Source: Macrocystis pyrifera (Eukaryota > Sar > Phaeophyceae > Laminariales > Laminariaceae). From it: a DNA stretch of 64,000 nt. The stretch is taken from contig JASSKH010000023.1 of assembly GCA_031763025.1 (NCBI GenBank), positions 682,001-746,000 of the forward strand, written 5' to 3'. Position numbers and translations under genes: made by a program. This document shows, one piece after another, positions 12,001-21,640 of the stretch. Numbering within the stretch: the stretch's first letter is position 1; each line of letters begins with the position of its first letter. The notes below the pieces were generated by a model. It worked only from the letters and a program-made list of their open reading frames with translations, ran no database searches and had not been told where the DNA came from.

Positions 12001-14793
12001 AACTCCTGCTAGCGGCATCGGTCGTATAGCATAAAAAAGACGATATATATATATATAATATATGTATTATTTTGACACCGTGGTTGACATCATATATATG
12101 GTAGGGAGAATTCCAGCTATTACGCGGGACCGTCGTAAATAGGACCAAATATTGCCAGCAAAGATAGGAAAACGTAAAGGTTTTTTTGTGTGTACCGTTG
12201 GTCCTATTTACTATTTACTATGCTCCCCCGTAGTAGACGAGGCCACCACCGTCGCTTTTGTTTCGTCACCGCGGTTATGACAACACATACATTCTGACTG
12301 ACTGACTGACTGACTGACTGACTGACTGCAATACCAGCATACACTGTACATGTCTTGCTTGCTGTCGTCTAACAGGATTCTGGGGTGGCGACGGCCCAGT
12401 GCGAATTTTGCTTGAGGCGATACCTCCGAAGTGCCATGGCCAGACATTTGCAGGTGACGCGAAACAAAATCTACAGTATGAACATGTTCAATGCGCCAAA
12501 TCCACTCTGTTACGAGAGAACAGCAGTAACAATATCAATAACAATAACAATAACAAAAACAACAATAGCAACAATAGCAATAACAAAAATAACAAGAACA
12601 ATAACAATAACTGGAACCAAGCATGGTGTGGACACATATATAGATGGGGATATCTGGTTGTACGGCCTATCGTGGGTGCTGATTGCTATGTATTACTCTG
12701 TGTTACTATGCATTACTATGCCCCAGGACTCACCTCACATAGTCGCGTGCCGCATTTGACAGCTCCTTGCCTTTGGCCCTGACGTTCGAATCGCCATCCC
12801 ATGCAGTACAGGCTGTATCTGGTACCAGGAGTAGCTATGATAGCAACCCGCCTTGATGCTGAAACCGCTGTTTGTATTCGTCGTGTTTTTCTTTGTACTA
12901 TGTCCAAGTAAAACCAAGCCCCAATCGTGCGACGTAATCTAACCCCTTCACTGCCGCCAAATGAAGCACCAAGGAGGTGCTGTTCAGGCGCTATCGAGAC
13001 ACTAATGAGGTACTTATGAAGCCCTAAAGAGGCATTACACTAATAAAGGTGCAGCGTGTGCGAAGTTCCAAGGGGACCAAAGGAGCAATGGACTGTAATA
13101 GTAAAGGCGCTATTGCTGCTGCGATAGGGGTACTGGACCTTTTGTTTTGCCAAAACTGAAAATATTTCTGACTGTCAGAGCTCCTTGTTTGAACAGACTG
13201 GATTGAACAGACTGGATTGAATAGACTGGATTAAAAAGACTGAGAAACTTCGTCCAGTACCATTGGGATACCCTTAGTGTTACCCCTCTATACTCTACAC
13301 AACCCACGCATGACATACCCACAGCAGTATACGTACATATTATTAATGGTTAATGATGCGCAGCCTACGCGATCGCTCGTCGGGGTAAGCTTTGATATTT
13401 TCTTACCAATAATTCTTGGGTGAGGTACTATAGTTGGTATTAGTATTAGCATTACTATTAGTATTGGTATTATTACGGGGGACCATAGTTAACAGGACCT
13501 ACGGCACACACAAAAACCTATATATTTACCTATTTTTACTAACAATATTTGGTCCTGTTTACCATGGACCCCCGAAATAGTAGTCTATATATCCTCAAAA
13601 GAGGAGCCCCAGAAAAACAGACCAGGTACAGTAGGTGCAACCCTACTGTACCTTCCATGCGTCATGCAGCATCACACTTACTGCTGTAGCTCCGAAACGT
13701 AAGCACATACAACCGGCACGCACTGGGCTCGTAGCTCTACAAAGTCGTTTTGCTCGCTGATTAAGTTTCCTGAATTTGCGAACACAAAACTGTTCTTTTT
13801 TCAATAAATTATTTTTTCTTGGGAAAAAAAAACGGAGATAAATTAGTACAACTGTGAGTCAGCACGACTGAAGTCACCAACTATTGTACTTGTCGGTTGA
13901 ATTACGGTAGTAATAGTCAGTCGTTTCCCGGAGGTGCCGACTCCCTGATTGAATGGAATTCCATACTTGTAGGAAGGATTGTTGAATGCGGGATATTTTT
14001 TTCTTTTTTTAGGCGAGGCTCCCTCTGTCGGGGAGGGATAATTCGGTTCGCCTGACTTAAAGGCAGCAAGTCGGCTGGCCATTCGCTATTAACAACTTCG
14101 CCATCCGACTCGCCGACTGAAGTCGTTTTGTTGGTGATTCGCGATACTTGCCTTTTTGGTACGCGTATCAGTCGCGAAGACCTGCCGGCTCACAGCTCAA
14201 AAATTAGTTCTAAAAAATAACAAAATAACTATTTGAAGATGCTGACCTTATAACCCGGCATGACTACAGTACTTGTGCGCCAACATCATACCTTATCATC
14301 GCCTATCATAGCAGTATAGAAGTATTTACATCTGCGGTCTATGGTGCCAGGTAGAGCAGCCGAGAAACGTTACATCTCGCGCGCCGACAGGCAGTACACC
14401 AGATACAGTACCTCGGTCATACGATGCACTCAAAAATCAAATACGTCCCGTGTTCGCCAACGATCCCGCCACCAACTTAGGCCCTCTACCCTCTACCGTG
14501 TGCCGTATATATATATGCTGTATGTGCTGTATGTGCTGCATGCACGTGTGCTGTCGCCAATGCCTCCCAGGCTTGCGAACTCCGACTACTACCGTGTCCC
14601 AATCAGTGCGGAGTGAAAGTTTTGGTTCGCAATCTGGAAAAGCACAAAAAGGTGTGCGTGCTGCGGCATTTCTCCAATGCGGGGAGAGACACCGGCCGGA
14701 ACACCAAGGTATCGCCGACGCCCGTAGAGACTGCGACCGTAATCGAGACCAAGACCACCCCCCTTCGCGCCGGTCTTGCTCAAGATGACACTA

Positions 14794-14860
<67 letters not shown>

Positions 14861-17376
14861 GGGTGATGAACTTGCTTCCAGCGTGGCGGTTGTCACTCGC
14901 AAACAACCGCCTGGCGGTTCTCCACCACCACCACCACCACCGCCAGCACCCCAACCGCAACCACTGTCACGAAGGCGAGCGGCCGGGAACGAGGGGCGTC
15001 CTTACAGTGGTGGTGTCGAGGCAGGTCCCGTTAGCGCTAGCGCTAGCGGGCCTATCAACAGCGGGGACAAGGACAGGATGGTCACCTGTATGCGGTGCCA
15101 CGAAAGCTTGCCGTTTCATCAGGTCCCGTCCCACGGGCCCCAGTGCAACGCCGGTAGCGGGACAAGCGATCCCTCCTACGGGACAAAGTCAAAGACGAAC
15201 ACAAATACAAACACGGCGACGGCGACGGCGGCTGTTCCGCCACCGTACAGGCTTGCATCGAGGTATCAAGGTCCTTCAGTAAGCGCTGTTGCCAGGGGTC
15301 CTCCGCCTTCTCCTCCTCCTCCCACTGTTGTTGCTGCTGCTGCAGCTGCCGCTGCTGCTGGCGTCATCGCACCACCTCCATCTCGAGGTTCTCCCACACC
15401 CGGGGTGGAGCAAGCCCACACTACGACTACTACAGTCGGGGCGGGGCAAGCATCTCGCGCTACAGGCGGGGTGGGACAAGCAGCTGGCGCTACAGGTCCT
15501 ACGAGTACTACAGCAGGGGTAGTGGGGAAACGGGAGACTCTCCCAACGGCGACGCTGGGAATCTCCTCCGTCGGAAAAACGCCACCCCCAACGCTGACCC
15601 CGAGATGTGTCGGTGCCCCACGAGGAGGCATCCCCCTGAGGTCGCCGGGTTCTTTGCCCCCCCGCTGCTGCGGTCGGCGCCAAGGGATGGCACCCCGGAC
15701 ATGGGACTGGGCCTGGGAGAGAGAAGGGGCTTCTCCCTCCAAGCGTTGGCGTCCCTAGGTCACCTCCTTGCTCTAAGGCTGTGCGATTTTGGGGCACTCG
15801 GCAGGTTGCGTCTTGGTTACGGGAGGTGATGCGGCCTCCACGCGCGGACGTGATTTCCAGGTTTCATGATGGCGGCATCGATGGAGCTGCGCTGCTGGAG
15901 CTGACGGACAGGTATTAGACTTACAAGTCATACTATTTTCGCGCCTCCGAAGAATAAATATCACGGGGGACCATAGTAAATAGAACCTACGGTACAGACA
16001 AAACGCTATATATTTCGCTATTTTTACCGACAAAATTTGGTCCTATTTACTATGGTCCCCTGTAATAGTACTTCGCGTTGTTCGTTTTTGTATTGAAAAA
16101 CTATGACCAGAAATGTAAAGATTCACTCTGGTTTTGAAATGAGTGTCCAACGATCCTTATATTTGCGGAGATGGAAGTATTTTGTGGTATCCACATGTAT
16201 AAAATTACAGGGCCTGTCTCGGGATTGATCCCGTGGACCGTGGAATCTCGGTGAATCAACCATAACAGTTTCCTACGAAGTAAGAAGCGCGGTATGACGA
16301 CGGGATTTTTACCGCGGGATCGGTTTTCGAAGTCCCGTGGTAAAAGTCCCGTCGTCACACCGCGCTCCCTACTTCGTAAAAAACAAAAATAACGCCGTCA
16401 TTCGATTCGCCGTGATTCTGTCTATTTTATGGTGCTTTGTCATTCTTTACTCCTCTTTCGTCAATTCAATCTGCTGTGTATGGTTGATTCACCGCGATTC
16501 CACGGTCCGCGGGATTAATCCCGAGGAAGGCCCTGCAAAATTATAAATAACGTTTAGGAGAAACTATATATACGCCAATGCACTATGTCCACGCACAGAG
16601 TAGTATTGTACGTATTGCACGCCAAAAAAAACAAATGCGTACACGCTCTGTTTCTAGTCGCCGGCGTGCTGGTATCTTAGACATGTCGTGGAGTAAAGCG
16701 GGATGACAATGGGTAGCCGTCGTCTGTTGACTTGTGTGTAGCGTTGTGTTGTGCCGTAGTGTGTTGCGTTGTGTTGCATTGTATTGTGTTTTTGCTGTGT
16801 TGTGTTGTATTGTGTTGTGTTGTGTACGTGCGTTCGCAGAGAGTGGTGAGGACAAAGGTAAATACCGGTACTGACAGCACTGATACTCGAAAAAATACGT
16901 GTTCGAAGTGCGTACAAGGACGCGAGACAATACCAATCCACGCGTATTGTTCTAAATGCTATCCACGGTCTTCTACCGCTGACGTAGGCTTGCCCCCGTG
17001 GCAACGGGTCTCTGCAAACGCTTTCAAACTTGCTTTCAGTTTTATGAGTTGTTTTCTTGACCCCTTTAGATTAATAAAGGACGAAATACTTGGAAATCAA
17101 TGTATAGTAGGACTTTTTTGCAGTTGCGGAGGGGCTCTTGTAACAAGAAAATCCAAAAACTTGAAGTCAGTTTCAAGAACCAAAGGATCTTCTGATTTCA
17201 CCTGTCTCGCCGCTTCGACCGACTACCGTCCCGACTATGGTACCGTCCCGTTCCGACGCTCGACCGACACGTGGCATTAAAACAGGGACCTCTTGCACCC
17301 AACAGACGGCATGGGAATCACCGACGCAGGCACGCGGAGGCAAATTCTGGAGGCTGTGGCAGCTCTCGAGAAATGA
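2847..17376 (+). CDS. Gene A: coiled-coil, TRAF-type zinc finger and SAM-domain protein (multi-exon)
   Basis: Predicted exons: 2,847-3,038; 3,682-3,771; 5,159-5,245; 7,014-7,094; 7,636-7,734 (weak); 8,808-10,547; 11,253-11,597; 12,376-12,453; 14,571 to at least 15,278; 15,778-15,911; 17,286-17,376. All junctions are GT-AG and, up to exon 10, phase 0; the last is phase 2 and matches. The product is about 1,200 residues: charged coiled-coil segments (about 1-180), a Ser/Ala/Gly-rich low-complexity stretch (about 184-880), three C-C-H-C fingers of TRAF type, and a SAM domain ending at the stop. TRAF fingers and SAM domains bind proteins, so a cytoplasmic scaffold or signalling adaptor is a reasonable inference; no catalytic motif is seen. 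The start ATG is the first of two adjacent ATGs in frame, but an upstream exon is possible. I do not recognise a named orthologue. Confidence 0.6.
3682..3771 (+). CDS. Gene A exon 2, coiled coil
   Basis: A pyrimidine-rich stretch ending GCGCGCAG precedes the exon, and GTTGGG follows it. Exactly 30 codons, phase 0 at both ends, rich in Glu, Val, Arg and Gln in a helical pattern (for example E-V-E-D-V-E-T-R-L-Q-Q-R). Confidence 0.65.
4076..4250 (+). repeat. Dispersed repeat family R3, copy 1
   Basis: Partner of 34,405-34,585, in the same order and orientation. Lies in an intron of gene A. Confidence 0.65.
4400..4500 (+). mobile_element. SINE S2-like fragment
   Basis: ATGTGACCCAGGGTTTGAGTC followed by an AGGAGG-rich stretch resembles the 3' signature of SINE S2. 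Old and partial; intron of gene A. Confidence 0.35.
5159..5245 (+). CDS. Gene A exon 3, coiled coil
   Basis: Flanked by CAATCAG and GTGAGG; 29 codons, phase 0 on both sides. The peptide is dominated by Glu and Arg (R-T-E-E-I-E-G-E-L-G-R-E-R-E), matching the charged helical character of the neighbouring exons. Confidence 0.65.
5817..6033 (+). repeat. 73-bp tandem repeat, three copies
   Basis: Three near-identical copies starting at 5,817, 5,890 and 5,963, each beginning AGGGCAAAAATA and ending with a TACAGTCATG-like block. They lie in the intron between exons 3 and 4 of gene A. Confidence 0.85.
6034..7013. other. Intron of gene A with imperfect minisatellite
   Basis: No exon with matching phase was found here. 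A degenerate GAT/GAC-rich simple repeat (units like ATGATGACTACG) occupies about 6,745-6,910 and produces long spurious frames on both strands. Confidence 0.5.
7014..7094 (+). CDS. Gene A exon 4, coiled coil
   Basis: Preceded by GGTTATGCAG and followed by GTGGGC; 27 codons, phase 0 at both ends. Reads D-L-S-N-V-R-R-S and ends D-R-L-A-R-L-E, again charged and helical. Size and phase match exons 2 and 3, as if the coiled coil is built of modular phase-0 exons. Confidence 0.65.
7636..7734 (+). CDS. Gene A exon 5 (weak), with A21 tract
   Basis: The 3' part reads G-T-K-L-E-D-L-W-R-Q-I-Q before a GTGAAA donor in phase 0 and looks coding. The 5' part crosses 21 consecutive A (7,665-7,685), giving a run of lysines; the proposed acceptor AG at 7,634-7,635 gives phase 0 but is poor. 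The exon may start elsewhere, or the A tract may be intronic or mis-sized. Confidence 0.35.
8262..8480 (+). repeat. Dispersed repeat family R2, copy 1
   Basis: About 220 bp, clearly alike to 58,272-58,588, including the landmarks CTGCCTGGTCGGTGAAAA and CATGCTCCGTCCCGGC. It is bordered by long C tracts (about 8,244-8,261 and 8,480-8,498). It lies in the intron before the long exon of gene A; ORFs through it are by-products. Confidence 0.8.
8808..10547 (+). CDS. Gene A exon 6, long low-complexity exon
   Basis: The exon of 1,740 nt (580 codons) is open throughout, bounded by CCGACAG and GTGAAC, phase 0 at both ends. It starts with a short helical segment (V-I-Q-D-A-T-R-H-I-V-Q-R-L) and then becomes disordered: Ser runs, acidic V-D-D-A repeats near 9,390-9,450, an Ala/Gly block encoded by GCTGCCGCTGGT-type repeats at about 10,030-10,170, and a Ser run at about 10,305-10,325. 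Such sequence usually acts as a flexible linker. The frame is open upstream to 8,688, but the residues there look intronic (hydrophobic, AT-rich). Confidence 0.65.
10030..10170 (+). repeat. In-frame GCTGCCGCTGGT repeat coding Ala/Gly
   Basis: A trinucleotide-based minisatellite within the long exon of gene A encodes runs of A-A-A-G. All length changes are multiples of three, so the frame is kept. Likely polymorphic in length. Confidence 0.85.
11253..11597 (+). CDS. Gene A exon 7, Ser/Thr/Pro-rich linker
   Basis: Follows CGATACAG and is in phase 0 with exon 6; 115 codons rich in Ser, Thr, Asn, Arg and Pro with no recognisable domain. The donor is taken at GTGAAC after 11,597; the frame remains open further, but beyond it the sequence reaches an A-rich, intron-like region at 11,660. 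Confidence 0.55.
12119..12236 (-). mobile_element. MITE family M1, copy 1
   Basis: Terminal inverted repeats of the type TTACGGGGGACCATAGTAAA bound about 110 bp with a conserved AT-rich centre. This copy is in reverse orientation relative to most others and somewhat diverged. It sits in the intron before the first zinc-finger exon of gene A. Confidence 0.75.
12294..12329. repeat. (CTGA)n microsatellite
   Basis: About nine uninterrupted CTGA units in the intron of gene A just upstream of exon 8. Confidence 0.9.
12376..12453 (+). CDS. Gene A exon 8, first TRAF-type zinc finger
   Basis: Bounded by TCTAACAG and GTGACG, 26 codons, phase 0 at both ends. It encodes C-E-F-C followed eleven residues later by the ligand His (A-R-H-L-Q). 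The fourth ligand, Cys, comes from the second codon of the next exon, so this C-x2-C-x11-H-x4-C finger is formed only after splicing, strong support for the junction. TRAF-type fingers bind zinc and mediate protein contacts. Confidence 0.7.
12519..12612. repeat. (AAC/AAT)n simple repeat
   Basis: A degenerate AAC/AAT run in the intron after exon 8 of gene A; it generates poly-Asn frames that are not genes. Confidence 0.85.
13471..13582 (+). mobile_element. MITE family M1, copy 2
   Basis: A well preserved copy: TTACGGGGGACCATAG at the left, ATGGACCCCCGAAATAG at the right, with the conserved centre CCTATATATTTACC. Intron of gene A. Confidence 0.9.
14571..15278 (+). CDS. Gene A exon 9, second and third TRAF-type zinc fingers and low-complexity linker
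   Basis: Begins after CTCCCAG in phase 0. The second finger is C-P-N-Q-C-G-V-K-V-L-V-R followed by E-K-H-K-K-V-C, i.e. C-x3-C-x11-H-x3-C, the classic TRAF-type pattern. A linker with Ala, Asp, Gly and Pro runs (14,790-14,945; GCT, GAT, GGT and CCA repeats) leads to the third finger at about 15,087-15,146, C-M-R-C with H and C at the same spacing. The end is uncertain: GTAAGC after 15,278 is a good phase-0 donor, but the frame stays open and GC-rich to 15,758, so the exon may be longer. Confidence 0.65.
15778..15911 (+). CDS. Gene A exon 10, first part of SAM domain
   Basis: The acceptor CTCCTTGCTCTAAG is pyrimidine-rich. The exon encodes V-A-S-W-L-R-E-V and later I-D-G-A-A-L-L-E-L-T-D, hallmarks of a SAM domain (the W-L of helix 1 and the I-D-G-x-x-L-L-x-L core). 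It ends in AG before GTATTA in phase 2 and joins the next exon so that the domain reads on as T-D-R-D-L. The frame differs from the preceding ORF, so splicing is required. Confidence 0.75.
15961..16069 (+). mobile_element. MITE family M1, copy 3
   Basis: CACGGGGGACCATAGTAAAT at the left and ACTATGGTCCCCTGTAATAG at the right. Located in the intron that splits the SAM domain of gene A. Confidence 0.9.
16738..16828. repeat. (TTGTG)n-like minisatellite
   Basis: Imperfect TTGTG and TTGCG repeats in the last intron of gene A; they open spurious frames on both strands. Confidence 0.85.
17286..17376 (+). CDS. Gene A exon 11, end of SAM domain and stop
   Basis: Acceptor ATTAAAACAG. The first base completes an Arg codon with exon 10, then D-L-L-H leads to G-I-T-D-A-G-T-R-R-Q-I-L-E-A-V, the typical last helix of a SAM domain (G-I-x-x-x-G-x-R-x-x-I-L). 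The stop codon TGA is at 17,374-17,376, three codons after the helix, so the SAM domain is the C-terminus, as is common for oligomerising SAM proteins. Confidence 0.75.
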
Positions 17377-18592
17377 CAAGACAGGAGGTTTCAGAAGCTA
17401 ACGGCTCATTGCGCTGCTCTCGCCGGTGCTTTGACGTCACGGGCTGTTGGGGGGGGGGGGGGGGGGGGGTCATGCCCCGCTGTATGTTAAGCGCGCTCCT
17501 CGCGAAAGTGATTCGTATATACCTGTAGATATGAAAGGTCAGTCGGTAAATGAATCACATGTTTATCAACCATTCCAGGTGGTTACAATGGATGATCAAA
17601 TGCACGTTCTTGGAAGGTCCGCAGTTAGTATTAATAGGAGAGAAGGAAGGCTGGTGGTCTATCTAGGTCGAAGCGAACCGCGGAACCGCAAGGTGGCTTC
17701 AGCAGCACCACGCAATGACAGTGCAGTGAACGATAAACACCGCAGACGTTTACCCGGTTTCTCAAACTTATCATGAAACAATCGACACCTACCTACCTAC
17801 CTGCCGGTCTACCAGCTGAGAAAGTGCGGCAATGCCTCCACATGATGATCGTGGTTTGGGCCAAGCACGATGAGCGGTTCTAGCTTCTTCGGGATGTTTA
17901 CAGCAACACATTTGTAAAATATTCGCTGACTAAAAAAAACACACACGTTTCGAACGGCACTAGGGGCGTGCAATCCACAATCCACAAACCACAAAGTGCG
18001 ATGAAAACTACCCCGATGCTATTTTACAATCTGATCGTGGGGATTTTTGGGGTTGTAAGCTGTTCACGTATTGCAACGTTTTTGGGAGGCTAGGAAGCAC
18101 TTCCTGGTGGGATGAAGGTACGGGCGCAGGCCCAACCCAACACCGATCCCGCGAATCCTAACGCTAACCCTAATCCTGACCCCGACCCGCAGCCAAAACG
18201 AGCCAAAATCAACCAGAACAAAACGGCTGCGCCGCTTTCGTATCGAGCGAAAAAATGAATGAATTGCAGAATACGATTACGAAAAGCCGACCATGTCTAT
18301 AGCCAATTCTTGAGCCAAGAAAAAACAAAAAACAAAAAAATAAAAGCGAGATCAGATTGCAAAACCTCCCGAAAAAACGTGTATTACGAGGAAATAGGAA
18401 CCAAGTACAACAACTGACTGCACTTCACATATGATACGAAATGGAACAAATTACGAAACTGACACAGATCGAGGCTGACGCAAGGATTACTACACGCATG
18501 ACCACAGCGCTATGCTACAGGAATCCAAAACGGCATCGCGTCATGCTTGCCCGCCCCCCTCGTCCCTCGTCCAATAGCATAAGAAAACCTAT
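17377..18592. other. Region downstream of gene A
   Basis: Contains a G19 tract (17,451-17,469) and mixed sequence. No poly(A) signal can be assigned with confidence and no further exon of gene A or other gene was recognised. Confidence 0.4.
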
Positions 18593-18703
18593 ATTACGGG
18601 GGGGCATAGTAAAACAGGACCTACGGTACACACAAAAACCTATATATTTACCTTTTTCTACGAATAATATTTGGTCCTATTTACTATGGTCCCCCGAAAT
18701 AGT
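18593..18703 (+). mobile_element. MITE family M1, copy 4
   Basis: TTACGGGGGGGCATAGTAAA at the left and TACTATGGTCCCCCGAAATA at the right, conserved core in between. Confidence 0.9.
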
Positions 18704-19496
18704 GTAAGTATCAGTAGCTTTTTGGTGGGAGCACCCTTTTACGGCGTGTTCATACATACGTACGTACAGAATATTGCTCAACCTAAGAGCGGCAGCAATT
18801 CTCGGGTTCGCCAACACCTGGCGCTAAGCCGTTTGCCCATGGCCTTCGCATTATTATGTGTCGGTGTACATACATCCACTGCTGTACGGCCGTCCTGCGT
18901 GTCAAAGTCGCAGACCAGTGCAAGGTTGGCATCGAGAGCACCGTGTCAAAGTGTCCATTCCTACTTCGGCAAATTTGCGTCCGCGCAACCTCTTGCACCG
19001 ACTCCAATGTTCCTTGAGCGCCCTATTTTGCGTAGCCTCATGTGAACTAAGATACCCTTTTCCCACCATTATCGTCTGAGGGCGGTGGTTGTTGCTCGAC
19101 AATCGGTCGCGCCGAGAAGGCGGAAGTGCGACGTCGTCGGCGCAGGGAGTACGACTCTGCCTTAGGGTTAAGGTTAGGTTGTTCTGGCCAGGTAGGCATA
19201 GATAGATAGGACGGACGACCAGAAATATTTTCGCAACAATGCCGCATACACGAGGCCGCAGGATCACTTAATGGCACCCAGGTCCGTGTGGGTCCCGTGT
19301 TAACACTGCCTATCTCCAGTTTTTTTTTCGAGGCGGAAAATAGGTTGTAACCTCGCACATACATACAAAGAACCTGGTATGATATCATGTTAATAGCTGG
19401 TACTGCATGTTCGTACGAGTACTGGCTTACATTTTTTATGGTTTTTCTGATCTTCCCAGGACTCCGGCACATTTGTGTGACCACTGACTCGTTGAT
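18704..19496. other. Non-genic stretch
   Basis: No element ends or coding exon recognised. Frames on both strands are short and compositionally unremarkable. Confidence 0.4.
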
Positions 19497-19595
19497 TTAA
19501 CCTTTGGTACCGCAGTCCTGATTTGGGGACAAACCAGTCTATTTCCAAGTGATTTGTCCCCAAAAGGGTTAAGGCTGCGGTAGTACAAGGGTTAA
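19497..19595. mobile_element. piggyBac-like mini-element P1, copy 1
   Basis: A 91-bp element (19,501-19,591) sits between two TTAA tetranucleotides. Its ends are inverted repeats: CCTTTGGTACCGCAG at the left and CTGCGGTAGTACAAGG at the right, with an inner pair TTTGGGGACAAA / TTTGTCCCCAAA. TTAA duplication and CC(C)TT termini are the signature of piggyBac-superfamily elements; this one is non-coding. Confidence 0.7.
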
Positions 19596-19670
19596 GAGTT
19601 AATGTGAGGACAACAACGACAACAGCAACAACACTACAGGCAGAGCGGTCAGGTTATTATGCGTGGTATG

Positions 19671-19708
19671 TATACGTACGTACGTACGTACGTACGTACG
19701 TACGTACG
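19671..19708. repeat. (TACG)n microsatellite
   Basis: About nine TACG units. Confidence 0.9.
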
Positions 19709-20479
19709 ATGTATAAACGTATGTTTGTTGTACGGGGTCTCACCGTGCAAGACGAGAACCGCTGAGACAGGAAGAGGGAGAGAAGAGGGGGCAGGAGCAA
19801 GATCAGGAGCGAGACGAGGGTTAGGCACTATCAGATCAGGCTCAAGATCAGGATGGCGTGATCCAGAGCTTGGAACGCCTCGGACAGATCATGATCTACG
19901 TGCATCATTTAGTCATTTGCTCCTCAGCCGTCGTTCTGCAGCAGCCGCAAATCATCCATGCATGGCAAACTTCTTCAGAAGTGCCCGAATAAAATGATGC
20001 CGCTTTAGTGAGAGATCGGTTTTGTCACGAAATTGTAAGGGAATTTTTCCCGATGGTGAGATTATTCCCGGCTTCTCGGCTCACGGCGGCCACCACCCAA
20101 CCCGGAACAAACTCTATCCCTAACACTGACCCTGACCCTAGCCAGAGGCCTACTTAGTTGGTGTTCCAGCTAGTCGTATTGTGCTTGGAAATGCTCCATT
20201 TGCCGATCGGGCGCTGCTAAAGAAGTTTGCCACGCACATGCACCTGGCGGATTTACGGCGGCCCGCCATTGTGAGAGGTTGTGCAGGATGTTTTGCTTAC
20301 AGTTGACAATGTACAGGTCCGCCCCAGGAAACATATACCACGCTAAGTCATGCAGATAGATCCTGCGCGTCCCACCCGGCAGCATGCGCCACATTATAAA
20401 ATATCGGGAATCGTTCTCTGCCTTGAAAGATCCAGATCATGAACTAACTGTTGTGGGAATCGATAATCTGTCCGAGGTA

Positions 20480-20570
20480 TGGAACCTACACCTTTAGTAC
20501 TGGAGCCCCGTTTTGGGGACAAAGCAGTCCATAGTGCTACTCGTACCGCCAACTGCCGCGGCCGTTCGGT
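20480..20570. mobile_element. piggyBac-like mini-element P1, degenerate copy
   Basis: Shares CACCTTTAGTAC, TTTTGGGGACAAAGCAGTC and a TACCGCC end with the copy at 19,501-19,591, but no flanking TTAA is left. Confidence 0.4.
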
Positions 20571-20849
20571 ATGCATTTTGATTGTTTTCGCTTCTTATCC
20601 TTATGAAAGAAGTACTACATAGTGGGTGGGTGACGAGCGTATTTTGGCCCACTCACTATTGCTCTTTTTACTTAGTTAAGTGTTCACCGGGATGCATAGT
20701 CCCCTTTTTCCTTCTCGTATCTTTCCCCTTGCACGTCCCTTTTGACTCATGCTCGGGGTAAGTATGTATGTGTCTGAGCTTTGGCTTCCCATTTTATTTA
20801 TTTATTTGGGATTCTTCTCCTTTTCTTTTTCTTTTTCTTGTTCTTTTTC

Positions 20850-21105
20850 GGTTTGGTTTTTTCGTTGCTTCTCTTTCTTTATGGTGTATTTTGGTTGCTG
20901 GCGTATGTATGTATGTTGTGTCGGCCGCACCTAGTGCGAAGTCATGGTATTGCGTAGGCTATTAATGCATTACGGTGTGTTATCTCTGTGTCGTAGTCTG
21001 TGACCACAGAGCTCGTATCTTTCTAGGGTGAAGAATCAGCACGGACACTGGGCTTGCTGGATGTCGACGAGTAGAAGAACGGTTTAATGTGAAGAACACA
21101 CACAT
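20850..21105 (+). repeat. Dispersed repeat family R1, copy 2
   Basis: Nearly identical to 1,157-1,414 over its whole length, with the same end block GAAGAACACACACA. Confidence 0.8.
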
Positions 21106-21198
21106 AGTAATTCCAAGTACAATGTTACTAAGACGGGACTACGGTCCTAAAAGTAACAACAGCTTGCTGCCTGTCTCGGTAAAGTGCAATACGATTTT

Positions 21199-21355
21199 TG
21201 CGGGGGACCTCTTGACAGAGCATAAATAGGATCTACGGATCTACGATACACACGAATACCTATTTATTATATACCCGGTACATATTTCTACTATTAACAC
21301 TACTGCTGTGACAATATTCGGTCATATTTACTACAGTATGGTCCCCAGCAATACT
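21199..21355 (+). mobile_element. MITE family M1, copy 5 (diverged, enlarged)
   Basis: GCGGGGGACC at the left and ATGGTCCCCAGCAATA at the right. The centre resembles the family but carries about 45 bp extra. Confidence 0.6.
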
Positions 21356-21409
21356 ACTACTGCTTGCTGTATTAACATTTTTATTTTATTTTTATTTTAT
21401 TTTTTTTAA

Positions 21410-21640
21410 TCACTTTTACGTTCCAGCCCACTCGTAGGAGGTTTTACCCTCGACGATCTTCTGGACAAGCCGTGGTCACAGGTGTCGTCCCTTCTCCCCC
21501 CCGGTACGTGCCTTTATTTTTTGTCATAATAGTTACAGCAGAACAGCAGTTTTTAATAGTTACAGACCACGGCTTGTCCAGAAGATTGCCGAGGGTAAAA
21601 ACCTCGCACGTTGTTATAGGCTGGAAAGTAAAAGTGATGA
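21410..21640. repeat. Fold-back pair of SINE S1 3' ends
   Basis: 21,410-21,525 is the 3' half of SINE S1 in minus orientation and 21,565-21,640 is the same segment in plus orientation, so the two would pair as a hairpin with a ~40-bp loop. Landmarks are GACAAGCCGTGGTCACAG and its complement ACCACGGCTTGTCCAGAAG. Confidence 0.75.

Noticed and set aside
15266-15797. Minus-strand ORFs opposite the zinc-finger exon
   Set aside because: Proline/glycine/alanine-rich shadows of a GC-rich repeat region; no domain and no splice support.
16732-17280. Cys-rich plus-strand ORF of 182 codons
   Set aside because: Its first part is the TTGTG minisatellite and the rest overlaps the intron between the two SAM exons, whose phases match without it.
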